DNA of 64,000 nucleotides from Lascolabacillus massiliensis (GCF_001282625.1 NZ_CTEJ01000002.1:1552501-1616500), one strand, 5' to 3'; shown: positions 37,005 to 46,835, counted from the stretch's first letter. Notes: a model not told the origin generated them from the letters alone. Program-made: numbers and translations.

Positions 37005-37725
37005 AAAGAGATATGATGATAAAATTAAAAAGAGGAAATCCGGACTTTTTAGAAATTTACTGAATCTATTACTTCCGGAGGTGTGTGTGGTTTGTGGCAG
37101 GGAGTTGCTTGAAGATGAAAAAGGAGTATGTCTGAGCTGTTTATTTAAGTTACCCCGAACAGATAATTATAAAGTTATTGATAACAGTGCTGAAAGATTG
37201 ATGGCAGGCAGAATCCCATTTGAAAGAATTGCAAGCTATTGTGTATATGCAGAAGGGGGAATACTGCCACCTTTAATACATAATCTTAAATATTATAATA
37301 AAAAAGAGATAGGATTTTTATTAGGCAGGATGTTTGGAGACGACCTGTCAGGGAGCGACTTTATAAAACCTATTGATATTATTGTACCGGTTCCGCTGCA
37401 TCCAAAAAAGGAGAAAATCAGAGGCTATAATCAAGCAGATGTAATAGCTCAGGGAATATCAGAATCCACTTCACTGCCTGTTTCAACAGGTAATCTGGTG
37501 AGAGTAGTGCATAATCCTACTCAAACAAAACGTACCCGTACAGAGCGATGGGAAAATGTTAAGGATATATTCTATGTGAAAGATAAGCAGCTATTTGAAC
37601 AAAAACATATTCTGCTCGTTGATGATGTAATCACTACAGGATCAACAATTGAGGCTTGCGGAATAGCTCTGCATAAATGCGCCAATCTGAAGATTAGTAT
37701 TGCAACAATAGGGGAGGTTTTATAA
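36994..37725 (+). CDS. ComF-family phosphoribosyltransferase-like protein
   Basis: A 243-residue ComF/GntX-type protein. An N-terminal zinc-ribbon-like segment (CVVCGRELL and CLSCL) is followed by a phosphoribosyltransferase fold with the PRPP loop LLVDDVITTGST near residue 207. Members function in DNA uptake in competent species, but in most bacteria the role is unproven. The ATG at 36994 overlaps the recX stop by 11 bases, so it is the third gene of a tightly packed unit. Confidence 0.9.
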   Translation: MKFRKRYDDKIKKRKSGLFRNLLNLLLPEVCVVCGRELLEDEKGVCLSCLFKLPRTDNYKVIDNSAERLMAGRIPFERIASYCVYAEGGILPPLIHNLKYYNKKEIGFLLGRMFGDDLSGSDFIKPIDIIVPVPLHPKKEKIRGYNQADVIAQGISESTSLPVSTGNLVRVVHNPTQTKRTRTERWENVKDIFYVKDKQLFEQKHILLVDDVITTGSTIEACGIALHKCANLKISIATIGEVL

Positions 37726-37766
37726 ATCAATTAGCGGTTATTGACCAAAAATTCATTTTTAAGCAC

Positions 37767-37775
37767 TATTTTTGC
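37767..37775 (+). promoter_or_regulatory. Promoter -7 box of pyrE
   Basis: TATTTTTGC matches the consensus and lies 30 bases before the pyrE ATG. It covers the alternative TTG start at 37772 and so supports 37805. The best -33 candidate is ATTG near 37740. Confidence 0.6.
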
Positions 37776-37804
37776 TAACAATTCATGATCAAGTCAATAA
37801 AAAA

Positions 37805-38455
37805 ATGAAAAGAGTACAAAAAATTACGGCTGAGAAACTACTCAAAGTGAAGGCTATTAAGCTACAGCCTTCTAACCCATTTACTTGGGCATCAGGATGG
37901 AAATCACCTATCTATTGTGATAATCGCAAATTGATGTCATATCCACAAATTCGTAATTTTTTAAAAGTAGAATTTGCAAGGATAATACTTGAGAAATATC
38001 CTCAAACAGATGCCATAGCAGGTGTTGCTACAGGTGCAATTGCTCCCGGTACGCTGGTAGCAGATGTTTTGGGGCTACCTTTTGTTTATATCCGCTCCTC
38101 ACCCAAAGATCATGGAATGGAGAATTTAATTGAGGGAGACCTTAAGCCAAAACAGAAAGTAGTTGTTATAGAAGATCTGGTGTCTACAGGCGGAAGTAGT
38201 CTAAAAGCAGTAGAAGCTATCAGAAGCAATGGTTCAGATGTATTAGGTATGATAGCAATCTTCACTTACGGCTTTCAGCACTCTGTTGATGCAATGCATG
38301 AAGCAAGGGTGGAACTTACTACATTGTGCAATTATGATGCAATTTTAGATGAGGCACTGGCTACTGATTATATTGACGAATCAGAACTTAAAACATTGCA
38401 GGATTGGCGTAAAGATCCCGAAAACTGGGGTAAACCACATAAAAATATTAAATAA
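37805..38455 (+). CDS. pyrE: Orotate phosphoribosyltransferase
   Basis: Joins orotate and PRPP to make OMP in pyrimidine synthesis. The 216-residue protein has the PRPP motif VVVIEDLVSTGGSS and the substrate segment FTWASGWKSPIYCDNR. The ATG at 37805 (MKRVQKITAEKLL) fits the family start. Its TAA shares one base with the ATG of the SRPBCC gene. Confidence 0.96.
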   Translation: MKRVQKITAEKLLKVKAIKLQPSNPFTWASGWKSPIYCDNRKLMSYPQIRNFLKVEFARIILEKYPQTDAIAGVATGAIAPGTLVADVLGLPFVYIRSSPKDHGMENLIEGDLKPKQKVVVIEDLVSTGGSSLKAVEAIRSNGSDVLGMIAIFTYGFQHSVDAMHEARVELTTLCNYDAILDEALATDYIDESELKTLQDWRKDPENWGKPHKNIK

Positions 38456-38874
38456 TGACAGAATTTGTCAGTGAATTAAAAGTAATTCAGCATTCCGATT
38501 CGGATATATTCAGGGTATTGTCGGATCTTCGAAACCTGGAATTAGTCAAAGGGATGATACCTGAAGATAAGATCAAGGACTTTAATTTTGATAAAGATAC
38601 TGTATCTTTCACAGTAGATGCTATAGGTAAAGTTTCATTTGAAGTGATTGACCGTCAGCCTAACAGGCAGGTGAGATTTAAGTCGCTGCGACTTCCATTT
38701 GATATCATTATGGAACTTAATCTAAACTCTATAGCTGAAAAAGAAACCGAATTGTCGATGCTTGTGCAAACCAATCTGAATCCCTTTATGAGAGGAATGG
38801 TTGAGAAGCCTATGAAAGAGGCAGTAAACAGGATATCAGATGCGTTGACTAATTTACCTTACGACAAAATTTAA
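38455..38874 (+). CDS. SRPBCC (START-like) family protein
   Basis: A 139-residue protein with the alternating strand-helix layout of the SRPBCC/polyketide cyclase superfamily: FVSELKVIQHSDSDIFRVLSDLRNLE at the start and a long C-terminal helix (MVEKPMKEAVNRISDAL). Such proteins bind hydrophobic ligands. It overlaps pyrE by one base (TAATG), so it is translationally coupled, yet no known function links them. A terminator follows. Confidence 0.85.
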   Translation: MTEFVSELKVIQHSDSDIFRVLSDLRNLELVKGMIPEDKIKDFNFDKDTVSFTVDAIGKVSFEVIDRQPNRQVRFKSLRLPFDIIMELNLNSIAEKETELSMLVQTNLNPFMRGMVEKPMKEAVNRISDALTNLPYDKI

Positions 38875-38883
38875 ATTATATAA

Positions 38884-38919
38884 GAGCTGAATTTCAATTG
38901 AATTTCAGCTCAATTTTTT
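38884..38919 (+). terminator. Terminator after the pyrE-SRPBCC unit
   Basis: GAGCTGAA...TTCAGCTC forms an 11-bp stem with one T-T mismatch (38884-38911), followed by AATTTTTT. It overlaps the stop codon of the convergent GH95 gene at 38894. Confidence 0.8.
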
Positions 38920-41317
38920 CCCCTGAGTTCATATTTAGGGTTATATAACTGCTGTCTATACTGATTTTTTTACCATTTGCAGTTACAGATGTAACATAAT
39001 CGGGAGTTTTTATCTTAAAACTGTTTGACACTTCAGCTTTAATTATTGCTTCTGTTAATCTGCTATTTTCCCATTTGGCATCAATTTCAGCACCGCCACG
39101 GGCACGTAGTCCTTTGAAGCTCCCATCACTCCATTTCCCCGGAAGAGCAGGGAGTAGGTTGATATAACCGTTATGACTCTGTATCAGCATCTCAGCTATT
39201 CCTGATGTGCCTCCGAAATTACCATCTATTTGAAAAGGAGGATGAGCACAGAAAAGATTAGGATATGTTCCGCCACCACTTCTCATATTTACCCCATCAC
39301 CATAAGCAGGCTCCAGTAAACTCTTCAAAAGCTTGTAAGCTCTGTCACCATCATGCAGTCTTGCCCAGAAATTTATTTTCCATGCTCTCGACCATCCTGT
39401 GCCCTCATCACCACGGCGGTTTAAAGTTTTTCTGGCTGCCTCTGCCAGGTCTGGTGTCACTTCAGGTGATATTTGATCGGATGGGTATAAGCCATATAGA
39501 TGTGAAACGTGACGATGTTTAGGGTCCTGCTCTCTGTAATCTTCCAGCCACTCCTGCAGATAGCCGTTACTACTGATCTGCATAGGAGGCAATTGATCTA
39601 TGACTTCTATGATCCTTTTTGTTACAAAATCTTCTATTTCAAGTATTTCTGATGCTTTCAGAGTGTTAGTAAACAGCTCTTTAATGATTTGTACATCCAT
39701 GGTGGGACCCATACAAACAAAAACCGGTTCTTCACTATCAGGCAGATAGAATGCATTTTCAGGAGATGAGGAAGGAGCTGTTACCAGCCATCCATTTTTG
39801 GGTTCCCTTATCATGCTTGTTAGAAAGAATTCCGCTGCACCTGCCAAAATAGGGTAAACAGATCTCAGGTACTCTTCATCTCTGTTGAATGAGTAGTGCT
39901 CCCAAATATGTTCACATAGCCATGCACCTCCGGTATTCGTTGCTCCCCATGAAGCATGTTCACCAGGCGCAGTGTAATACCACGGATTACTCATCATATG
40001 CGCAACCCATCCATCTGCATTATAGAAGGTCTTTGCTGTTTTCTCTCCCGAAGGAACCAAAGCACGTGTAAAGTCGATCAATGGTCTGTGCAGTTCAGAT
40101 AGATTGCACACTTCTGCCGGCCAGTAATTCATTTGCAGATTTATATTCAGGTGATAATCGCCATTCCACGGTGTTTGTAGTTGATTCGACCACAAACCCT
40201 GTAAATTAAGCGGCATACTCTTCTCATTGGTCCCACTTATCATCAGATACCTGCCAAACTGGAAGTAGAGCGCAGCGAATGCAGGGTCGTCATTCTCCTG
40301 GAAATTTATCAATCTCTGATTAGTAGAGGTTATATTGTCCTGTTCACCCAGATAGAGTTCAACCCTGTTAAATTTCTCCTGATACAGGTCCACATGATCC
40401 TGTTTAAGCTTATCAAATGATTCTCTTTTAGCCTCTGTGATTAGTTGCACCACAGTAGATTCATAATCCTTATCCATCATATCTGTAGATGTGGATACCA
40501 GAATTAATGCCTCATCTGCATTTGTAAGTACCAGCGATGATTCGTCCCAACTAATTTCACCTCCTTTATTAACTATCTCAGCAATAGTCAGATATTTCAG
40601 ACCTTTATCGCCATCATAGCCATCATTAAGCTGACCTCTCATAATCAGCCTGTTTTTTTCAATTGTTACATCTGATCTTTCAGAGCGGTTCAAATTTAGT
40701 TTAAAAGAAACTGATCTCTTTAAGTCTGCTGATATTTTTATAACAAGAAGATCATCATCGTGAGAGGCAAAATATTCACGCTTATAATTCACATCACCCA
40801 ATTCAAACTGTGTAGATGCAACTGCATTGTTCAGTGACAGACTTCTCAGATAATTCCTGACTGAATCATCTCTGTTGGTGTTGTGGTTATAACTATAATC
40901 GATATCCAGATCTCCAACTTTCTGAAAACAGCCATAAGGTGCATCTTTTCCATTACCGAAGGCAGACCCCTGTCCACCGCATCTGAAATGGCGATACATC
41001 AATTCCTGAGCTTCAAGATTCTTCCCTTCCAGAAGTAGATTTTGAATTTCAGGAAGATATTCTATAGCATCCGGATTAAACGCTTCGGGGTCTTCACTGC
41101 CCGACCACATAGTTATGTCATTTATAACAATCTTCTCTTTTTCTATACCACCATCAGGCATCATCCCAATTCTTCCATTGCCGAGTGGCAGCGTCTCTTC
41201 CCATCTGTTGGCGGGTTCTGAGAAATTGAGTGTTAATGTTTGTCTCTCTGTTTTATTCTCACACGAGCATAGAAATATTATTATACCTGCAAATAGTATA
41301 GATTGTAATTTAGTCAT
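38894..41317 (-). CDS. Glycoside hydrolase family 95 protein (alpha-L-fucosidase type)
   Basis: An 807-residue secreted glycosidase. The leader ends IIIFLCSC, a plausible lipobox. The N-terminal beta domain opens EPANRWEETLPLGNGRIGMMPDGG, typical of GH95. The central (alpha/alpha)6 barrel includes NLQGLWSNQLQTPWNGDYHLNINLQMNYWP and DEGTGWSRAWKINFWARL. GH95 enzymes mostly remove alpha-1,2-L-fucose from host or plant glycans; some act on galactose. There is no SusC/SusD pair or other CAZyme next to it, so it is not in a polysaccharide utilization locus here. Confidence 0.9.
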   Translation of the reverse strand: MTKLQSILFAGIIIFLCSCENKTERQTLTLNFSEPANRWEETLPLGNGRIGMMPDGGIEKEKIVINDITMWSGSEDPEAFNPDAIEYLPEIQNLLLEGKNLEAQELMYRHFRCGGQGSAFGNGKDAPYGCFQKVGDLDIDYSYNHNTNRDDSVRNYLRSLSLNNAVASTQFELGDVNYKREYFASHDDDLLVIKISADLKRSVSFKLNLNRSERSDVTIEKNRLIMRGQLNDGYDGDKGLKYLTIAEIVNKGGEISWDESSLVLTNADEALILVSTSTDMMDKDYESTVVQLITEAKRESFDKLKQDHVDLYQEKFNRVELYLGEQDNITSTNQRLINFQENDDPAFAALYFQFGRYLMISGTNEKSMPLNLQGLWSNQLQTPWNGDYHLNINLQMNYWPAEVCNLSELHRPLIDFTRALVPSGEKTAKTFYNADGWVAHMMSNPWYYTAPGEHASWGATNTGGAWLCEHIWEHYSFNRDEEYLRSVYPILAGAAEFFLTSMIREPKNGWLVTAPSSSPENAFYLPDSEEPVFVCMGPTMDVQIIKELFTNTLKASEILEIEDFVTKRIIEVIDQLPPMQISSNGYLQEWLEDYREQDPKHRHVSHLYGLYPSDQISPEVTPDLAEAARKTLNRRGDEGTGWSRAWKINFWARLHDGDRAYKLLKSLLEPAYGDGVNMRSGGGTYPNLFCAHPPFQIDGNFGGTSGIAEMLIQSHNGYINLLPALPGKWSDGSFKGLRARGGAEIDAKWENSRLTEAIIKAEVSNSFKIKTPDYVTSVTANGKKISIDSSYITLNMNSGEKIELKFN

Positions 41318-41383
41318 GAAACCGGATTATCTTTATTCTTTTGAAATATTACTATCAGTGAGTAAAATTAGCACATTCGGCAA

Positions 41384-41432
41384 TAAGAAAAAAATAACCG
41401 GATGAACTCTTCACAGAGGTCATCCGGTTTTT
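41384..41432 (-). terminator. Terminator of the NigD-like gene
   Basis: AACCGGATGA (41396-41405) pairs with TCATCCGGTT (41420-41429). On the minus strand a long T-rich run follows the stem (plus-strand AAAAAAT at 41389-41395). It separates the NigD-like gene from the GH95 gene. Confidence 0.85.
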
Positions 41433-41490
41433 GGAAAATCAAAAAAGTCATATAAGAAATAGAACTAATTAAATTGTGGTTTTTTAGTAT

Positions 41491-42246
41491 TTAATAGTAT
41501 TCATCTGATGTTGTTACAGGTATAGGAATCTCAGTCCCGGCTTGTAATGCAGGCTGATTATATCTGTATACCACATCATAAATCTTTTCTCTTGTATCGC
41601 TGTATGTTTTGTCTGTCCACTCTTTTACCTTAACTGATATCATAACAGAGTCGCTGTTCATTACTCGTAAAGGTCTTAAATCGAAGCAGACGAAACCTTC
41701 GTATAGTTTATCCGACTGACTTTCATATGCGTTGTGTCTGAATTCAAGTTCAATCACATCTTTGTCAGTATCAGGCCTTAGCTTGTTTTCAACTAAGTTT
41801 ATAGCATGTGGCTGTTTACCACCATAGTTAAACATAAATGATGCATTAAGATAATCGCCACTAATCCATATTGAGTTTGTCTTAATTGGATCATCGCCAA
41901 TAATTTCTTCATTATGGGCATTCAACTCAATTACCGGCTTAGTAAGTATTTTCCAAATGTCATTTATCTTCACATAGTGGTCATATCCATCTTTCTGGTC
42001 CGACAGTATTGTATAATTCACAAGCACCCTCTGGTGATTGGTGGGTAAAAAATTTACTGCTTTTGCTGCAGGCCAAAGTCTTTTACCATTATCAAGCTGC
42101 AGTGAGTAAGCATTATCCCCTTCATTTATAATCGTAGCAATATCAATTCCAAAGTTTCCAAGCGACTTCGAATTATCGTCACATCCGGTATTAATCAACA
42201 GGATTCCAATTATTGCCAAACCAATTATGAAGAGTTTTTTTTGCAT
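41491..42246 (-). CDS. NigD-like lipoprotein
   Basis: A 251-residue lipoprotein with lipobox LINTGC and the recognisable NigD-like start GNFGIDIATIINEGDNAYSLQLDNGKRLWP, then beta-rich C-terminal half with DVIELEFRHNAYES. NigD was named from the nigrescin bacteriocin cluster of Prevotella, but most family members in Bacteroidales are not near bacteriocin genes, as here. The function is unknown; envelope location is likely. Confidence 0.85.
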   Translation of the reverse strand: MQKKLFIIGLAIIGILLINTGCDDNSKSLGNFGIDIATIINEGDNAYSLQLDNGKRLWPAAKAVNFLPTNHQRVLVNYTILSDQKDGYDHYVKINDIWKILTKPVIELNAHNEEIIGDDPIKTNSIWISGDYLNASFMFNYGGKQPHAINLVENKLRPDTDKDVIELEFRHNAYESQSDKLYEGFVCFDLRPLRVMNSDSVMISVKVKEWTDKTYSDTREKIYDVVYRYNQPALQAGTEIPIPVTTSDEYY

Positions 42247-42381
42247 ATCACTCAGATCACAATTTTCACATTAATGACTGCTCACTTTTACAAGTAAGAT
42301 GCATAAAACTCAAAAACGCTGCGTGAATTTATAAAAAAAGTACAGTTTTAACGATGTTTAACAGTGGTATTTCCCCAACTA

Positions 42382-44220
42382 TTACTTTTTTTTAGGGTAT
42401 AGCTTATCTATGATATCAGGTCTGTTTATCTTTTTAAGCTCTCTGATAATAGAGCCTCTGCTTTTCTGATCATACCAGAAGAAAAACTGGCGTTGAGCCA
42501 ATTTCTGGTCTTTCGATTTTGCTGTGTAAACCTGTTGTAGTGTATAAGGATGGTAACCGGTATAATAGATTTCAGTTGCCAGTGTCATTGGCGATGGTGT
42601 AAAGTCCTGAACCTGCTCCAGCTTAAAGTCGAGATTCTTCGTAACCGCTGCCAGTTCTGCCATATCCTCTTCAGTACATCCCGGATGCGACGAGATAAAA
42701 TAGGGTATAAGCTGCTGTTTAAGCTGATATTTATTGTTTAATTCATCAAATAGTCTCTTAAAGCTATAGAATAGAGAGAAAGATGGTTTGCGCATCACAT
42801 TCAGGGTAGAGTCAGATGTATGTTCAGGAGCAACCTTGAGTCTCCCCGACACATGATTTCTTATTAACTCCTCAGCATACTTGCGGTTGGCACTATTCAC
42901 CTTATTGTCATCCGACTTATGCAGCAGCATATCATATCGTACGCCACTACCTATAAAAGATTTTTTTACTCCCGGTAAAGCATCAACTGATTTGTAAATA
43001 TCTAATAGAGCAGAGTGATCAATGTTCAGATTAAAACATACTTTTGGGAATATACAGGATGGTTTTTTGCACTTGCTGCAGATATTTAAATCCTTTCCCT
43101 GCATTTTATACATGTTAGCAGAAGGTCCTCCAAGATCAGTAATATAACCTTTAAAGTCGGGCATTTCAGTAATCTGTTTTACCTCATTCAGAATAGATTC
43201 TTTTGTCCTTGAGGCAATAAATTTACCCTGATGAGCAGAAATAGTACAAAAGGCACATCCACCAAAACATCCTCTGTGCATATTTACTGAAAATTTAATC
43301 ATCTCATATGCAGGAATATGCTTCCCTTTATATTTAGGGTGAGGAAGACGCGTATAGGGAAGATCAAATGAAGCATCAATCTCCTCCTCTTTCATTGGAG
43401 GGTAGGGTGGGTTAACAATCAAAACTTTATCATCTACTGCTTGCAATATTCTTGCGGCAGATATGCGGTTCGATTGCTCCTCTACTACTCTGAAATTCTT
43501 TGCCTGCTTAAGTTTGTCCTTCAGACACTCTTCATGTGAAAAAAGTGCTACCTCTTCTTTGAAAGGATTTTCCGGTATACTTTTCTTGTTGATTAGGAAG
43601 GCCGACTGGGGCAGATCATATATTTCACTAATCTTTCTTCCCTCTCTAATGTTTTTAATAAGTTGTTTAAGTGGCAATTCGCCCATTCCATAAATCAGGA
43701 AATCTGCACCGGTTTCGGCAAGTATGGTTTTATGTAGAGAATCATCCCAATAGTCGTAGTGCGTAACCCGTCTAAGTGACGCCTCAATGCCGCCAAGTAC
43801 AATAGGCACATCTGGATAGAGGTCTTTCAATATCTTTGAATATACAGTCACCGCTCTGTCAGGCCGCATGTCAGACCTGCCATCGGGAGTATAGGCATCG
43901 TTAGATCGTAATCTCTTGTTTGCAGTATAATGATTAATCATAGAATCCATTACACCTGCTGTAACAGCAAAAAAGAGGTTCGGTTTTCCAAATTTCCTGA
44001 AATCCCTTAGATCGTCACGCCAGTTAGGTTGTGGTACAACAGCAACTTTAAGTCCCTCCTTCTCCAGCAACCTTCCAATAACGGCAGTACCAAAAGAGGG
44101 GTGATCGATATATGCATCACCTGAAAACAGAATAACATCAGCCTCTTCCCAGCCCCTCAGATTCATCTCTTTCTTTGTTGTGGGGAGCCAATCGGTCATC
44201 TGTCTTCTATTATTTGTCAT
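42382..44220 (-). CDS. YgiQ family radical SAM protein
   Basis: A 612-residue radical SAM protein with the cluster motif CFGGCAFC (about residues 317-324), a YgiQ N-terminal domain opening EEADVILFSGDAYIDHPSFG and GGIEASLRR, and a C-terminal part with KVAPEHTSD and DFTPSPMTLATEIYYTG. The family is widespread but without a settled reaction. Its ATG shares one base with the stop of the SulP gene, so it is translated from the same message. Confidence 0.92.
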   Translation of the reverse strand: MTNNRRQMTDWLPTTKKEMNLRGWEEADVILFSGDAYIDHPSFGTAVIGRLLEKEGLKVAVVPQPNWRDDLRDFRKFGKPNLFFAVTAGVMDSMINHYTANKRLRSNDAYTPDGRSDMRPDRAVTVYSKILKDLYPDVPIVLGGIEASLRRVTHYDYWDDSLHKTILAETGADFLIYGMGELPLKQLIKNIREGRKISEIYDLPQSAFLINKKSIPENPFKEEVALFSHEECLKDKLKQAKNFRVVEEQSNRISAARILQAVDDKVLIVNPPYPPMKEEEIDASFDLPYTRLPHPKYKGKHIPAYEMIKFSVNMHRGCFGGCAFCTISAHQGKFIASRTKESILNEVKQITEMPDFKGYITDLGGPSANMYKMQGKDLNICSKCKKPSCIFPKVCFNLNIDHSALLDIYKSVDALPGVKKSFIGSGVRYDMLLHKSDDNKVNSANRKYAEELIRNHVSGRLKVAPEHTSDSTLNVMRKPSFSLFYSFKRLFDELNNKYQLKQQLIPYFISSHPGCTEEDMAELAAVTKNLDFKLEQVQDFTPSPMTLATEIYYTGYHPYTLQQVYTAKSKDQKLAQRQFFFWYDQKSRGSIIRELKKINRPDIIDKLYPKKK

Positions 44221-45944
44221 TAATGTACTTTTTTAGGCTTCTGTTCTTTCAAAACAGCATCCAGTTCAACAGCCTTCTCTACTGCCAGTTGTATATCTGA
44301 GCAAATATATTCCTCACCTATAAGCTCCGGAATATTAGTTTTGTTTATCTGTTCCCTTACACTTTCCCTAACACCCGATAATATTACATGAATCTTCTCC
44401 TTAATCGAATTCTTAATTAGTGCTTCCAGGTTATTTAACCCTGTTGAGTCGATAAATGGAACCTTACGCATTCTGATAATACGTATCTTATGATGCTCTC
44501 CAATATTACGCATCTTCTCATCAAACTTGTTTGCAACACCAAAGAAGAAAGGTCCTCTAATTTCATAAACCTCCACACTATCAGGCAGTAAAAGTTTTTC
44601 CTCCTCTGTACCCTCATGTCTTACCTCACTGTCAGACTCAATTTTAAGCTCACCTGTTGAATGAGATATTTCGGTATATTCGTTCATTCGTTTCAGGAAT
44701 GCAAAAATAGCGAGCAATAAACCTACAGAAATAGCAACTGTAAGGTCAATAATAACAGTAAGCAGGAAAGTTGTCAAGAGGATTGCTTGAGTTGAACGCG
44801 ACTGCTTCATCAGCGATACAAAAGTTCTCCACTCACTCATATTATATGCAACCACAACCAAAATCCCGGCAAGGCAAGCCATAGGAATATGTTTGGTCAG
44901 ATCGCCAAGAAACAGCACTATAAGAAGTAAAACAATAGAATGAATAATACCGGCAACAGGAGTCCTTCCCCCATTGTTGATATTTGTCATTGTCCTTGCA
45001 ATCGCCCCGGTAGCAGGGATACCACCAAAGAAAGGAGTAATTATATTCGCTGCACCCTGTGCAATAAGCTCCATATTTGAATTGTGTTTCTTTCCTGTTA
45101 CCCCGTCTGCAACCGTGGCAGATAAAAGCGACTCAATAGCGCAAAGCATTGCAATTGTAAAAGCTGATGGGAAAAGAAGTCTGATACTTTCCAGATTGAT
45201 TGCTATCTCCTTAATCTGCGGCAGTTCACTTTGAATATTAAATCTGTCGCCAATAGTCTCAATTCCCTCAATGTTTGCATAGTTCCTTAAGAAATAAACC
45301 ACTACAGACATCAATATGATTGCAATCAGAGAACCCGGAACCCTCCTTGAAACCCTGGGAGTAAGAATAATAATAAGAACACTGACAACTGCAATAATTG
45401 TCACCCACCAGTTAACCGAGCTGAAATTCTGAAAATAGATACCCCATTTTTCTATAAAACCTGAAGGCAGTTTTGGTGTAGTAAGTCCAAAAAAGTCCTT
45501 AATCTGTGTAGAGAAGATTGTGAGAGCTATACCGCTTGTGAATCCCACAACAATAGGATATGGTACAAACTTAATAATGGATCCAAGTTTCAGGAAACCC
45601 ATAACAACAAGCATTACCCCGGCGAGTACAGTTGCTATGGCAAGTCCAGGGATCCCATACTGTTCAACAATCCCGTAAACTATTACTATAAAAGCACCGG
45701 TTGGACCACCGATCTGTACAGTGCTTCCTCCAAGAAAAGAGATGATAAAACCTGCTATGATAGCGGTGAATATACCCTTCTCGGGTGTTACACCTGAAGC
45801 AATACCAAATGCAATTGCAAGAGGTAAAGCAACAACACCAACAATCAATCCTGACATCAGGTCTGCCAGGAATTTTTCTTTGTTGTAATTCTTAAATGTT
45901 TGAAATAATGTGGGTTGGAAATCCTTAAGTGAATTTATTCGCAT
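44220..45944 (-). CDS. SulP family anion transporter with STAS domain
   Basis: A 574-residue inner-membrane transporter of the SLC26/SulP family. The transmembrane part (about residues 20-420) has LAIAFGIASGVTPEKGIFTAIIAGF and GGIPATGAIARTMTNINNGGRTP. The STAS domain (about 455-560) has the loop VPFIDSTGLNNLEAL. Substrates of such proteins include sulfate, bicarbonate and dicarboxylates; the sequence does not discriminate. It has a promoter box at 45981-45973 and is followed by the overlapping YgiQ gene. Confidence 0.92.
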   Translation of the reverse strand: MRINSLKDFQPTLFQTFKNYNKEKFLADLMSGLIVGVVALPLAIAFGIASGVTPEKGIFTAIIAGFIISFLGGSTVQIGGPTGAFIVIVYGIVEQYGIPGLAIATVLAGVMLVVMGFLKLGSIIKFVPYPIVVGFTSGIALTIFSTQIKDFFGLTTPKLPSGFIEKWGIYFQNFSSVNWWVTIIAVVSVLIIILTPRVSRRVPGSLIAIILMSVVVYFLRNYANIEGIETIGDRFNIQSELPQIKEIAINLESIRLLFPSAFTIAMLCAIESLLSATVADGVTGKKHNSNMELIAQGAANIITPFFGGIPATGAIARTMTNINNGGRTPVAGIIHSIVLLLIVLFLGDLTKHIPMACLAGILVVVAYNMSEWRTFVSLMKQSRSTQAILLTTFLLTVIIDLTVAISVGLLLAIFAFLKRMNEYTEISHSTGELKIESDSEVRHEGTEEEKLLLPDSVEVYEIRGPFFFGVANKFDEKMRNIGEHHKIRIIRMRKVPFIDSTGLNNLEALIKNSIKEKIHVILSGVRESVREQINKTNIPELIGEEYICSDIQLAVEKAVELDAVLKEQKPKKVH

Positions 45945-45972
45945 AAATTATATCATGAAACTATAATGAGGA

Positions 45973-45981
45973 GCAAAGATA
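45973..45981 (-). promoter_or_regulatory. Promoter -7 box of the sulP-ygiQ unit
   Basis: TATCTTTGC on the minus strand, 29 bases before the SulP ATG. Confidence 0.6.
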
Positions 45982-45991
45982 CAAAAAAATA

Positions 45992-46636
45992 TCAAACTAC
46001 CCCTTGTTCCACGAGCACACATACACGTTCGGTTATTCTGTCTTCACCATAAGGATTATAGCGCACTTTCAGACTATTACCAAACATCCCTGCAAAAAGA
46101 TTGTAACTCCAGGCCTTGAAGCTTCCCATGAAAGCATCAATAATGTGATATGAAGATGAATTGGTTTCTCTGTCAACCAGTTTCATCAGCAGCTGCCCCT
46201 GGGATTTAGTCAGCTTCTTCATTTTTGGAGTGTACGCATCTTTCAGATACTTCTCCATCTTATTAAGATGCTCCTGCCTGGCTTTATCATCAGGCAGCGT
46301 CTCCATATACTCGTATGTCTCCGTAATTATTCTTGCAATTTCCTTGGCATAAGGTAATGTTTTCTTTACATCTCTAACCAGCTTTAAATAAGCTATCTGA
46401 TCTTTTGTGCTGCGGAATGTAAGGGGAGAATATTTTATAAAATCTCCAAGCCACATACAAGCAATGGTGTCTCCCTCCATTACAACTGCCGGATATACGT
46501 TAGGCATTAGATATATTGTTGATAATGGAGCTCTCTTATCAGGAGTTATATTTGTGGCATAATACTCCTGCGCTTTAACCGCTGGCGGTAAAAGCGATAT
46601 AATTAGAACGAGTGAAACGATACCAAGTCTTTTCAT
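45992..46636 (-). CDS. DUF4294 domain-containing exported protein
   Basis: A 214-residue protein with signal peptide MKRLGIVSLVLIISLLPPAVKA, a short beta segment (VVMEGDTIACMWLGDF) and a mostly helical remainder (LKLVRDVKKTLPYAKEIARIITETYEYMETL), matching DUF4294 of Bacteroidetes. Function is unknown. The start at 46636 is chosen over 46672 because a good -7 box (TATCTTTG, 46651-46644) lies between the two; transcription would begin only a few bases before this ATG. Confidence 0.85.
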   Translation of the reverse strand: MKRLGIVSLVLIISLLPPAVKAQEYYATNITPDKRAPLSTIYLMPNVYPAVVMEGDTIACMWLGDFIKYSPLTFRSTKDQIAYLKLVRDVKKTLPYAKEIARIITETYEYMETLPDDKARQEHLNKMEKYLKDAYTPKMKKLTKSQGQLLMKLVDRETNSSSYHIIDAFMGSFKAWSYNLFAGMFGNSLKVRYNPYGEDRITERVCVLVEQGVV

Positions 46637-46643
46637 AATGGTA

Positions 46644-46651
46644 CAAAGATA
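46644..46651 (-). promoter_or_regulatory. Promoter -7 box of the DUF4294 gene
   Basis: TATCTTTG on the minus strand ends seven bases before the chosen ATG, so the transcript would have almost no 5' leader. Confidence 0.5.
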
Positions 46652-46835
46652 ATTAGTCGTTTTAATTTTCAAAATAAAATCTCGTTAAGTGTAGTTAATT
46701 AACCCTCGAGTTTTAAGAATGTTATGCAGATTTGGTTTACGAAAAACGGACAGCTATTTGTTTATTAGATCAGCAAAAAAGTATCACTTTAATAATAAAA
46801 AGATGAGTTTGTATTTAAATCACGATAATAAAATG

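Noticed and set aside
41491..42246. Bacteriocin locus suggested by the NigD-like protein
   Set aside because: No NigA-C-type precursor, transporter or immunity gene lies nearby, and NigD-like proteins are common outside such loci.
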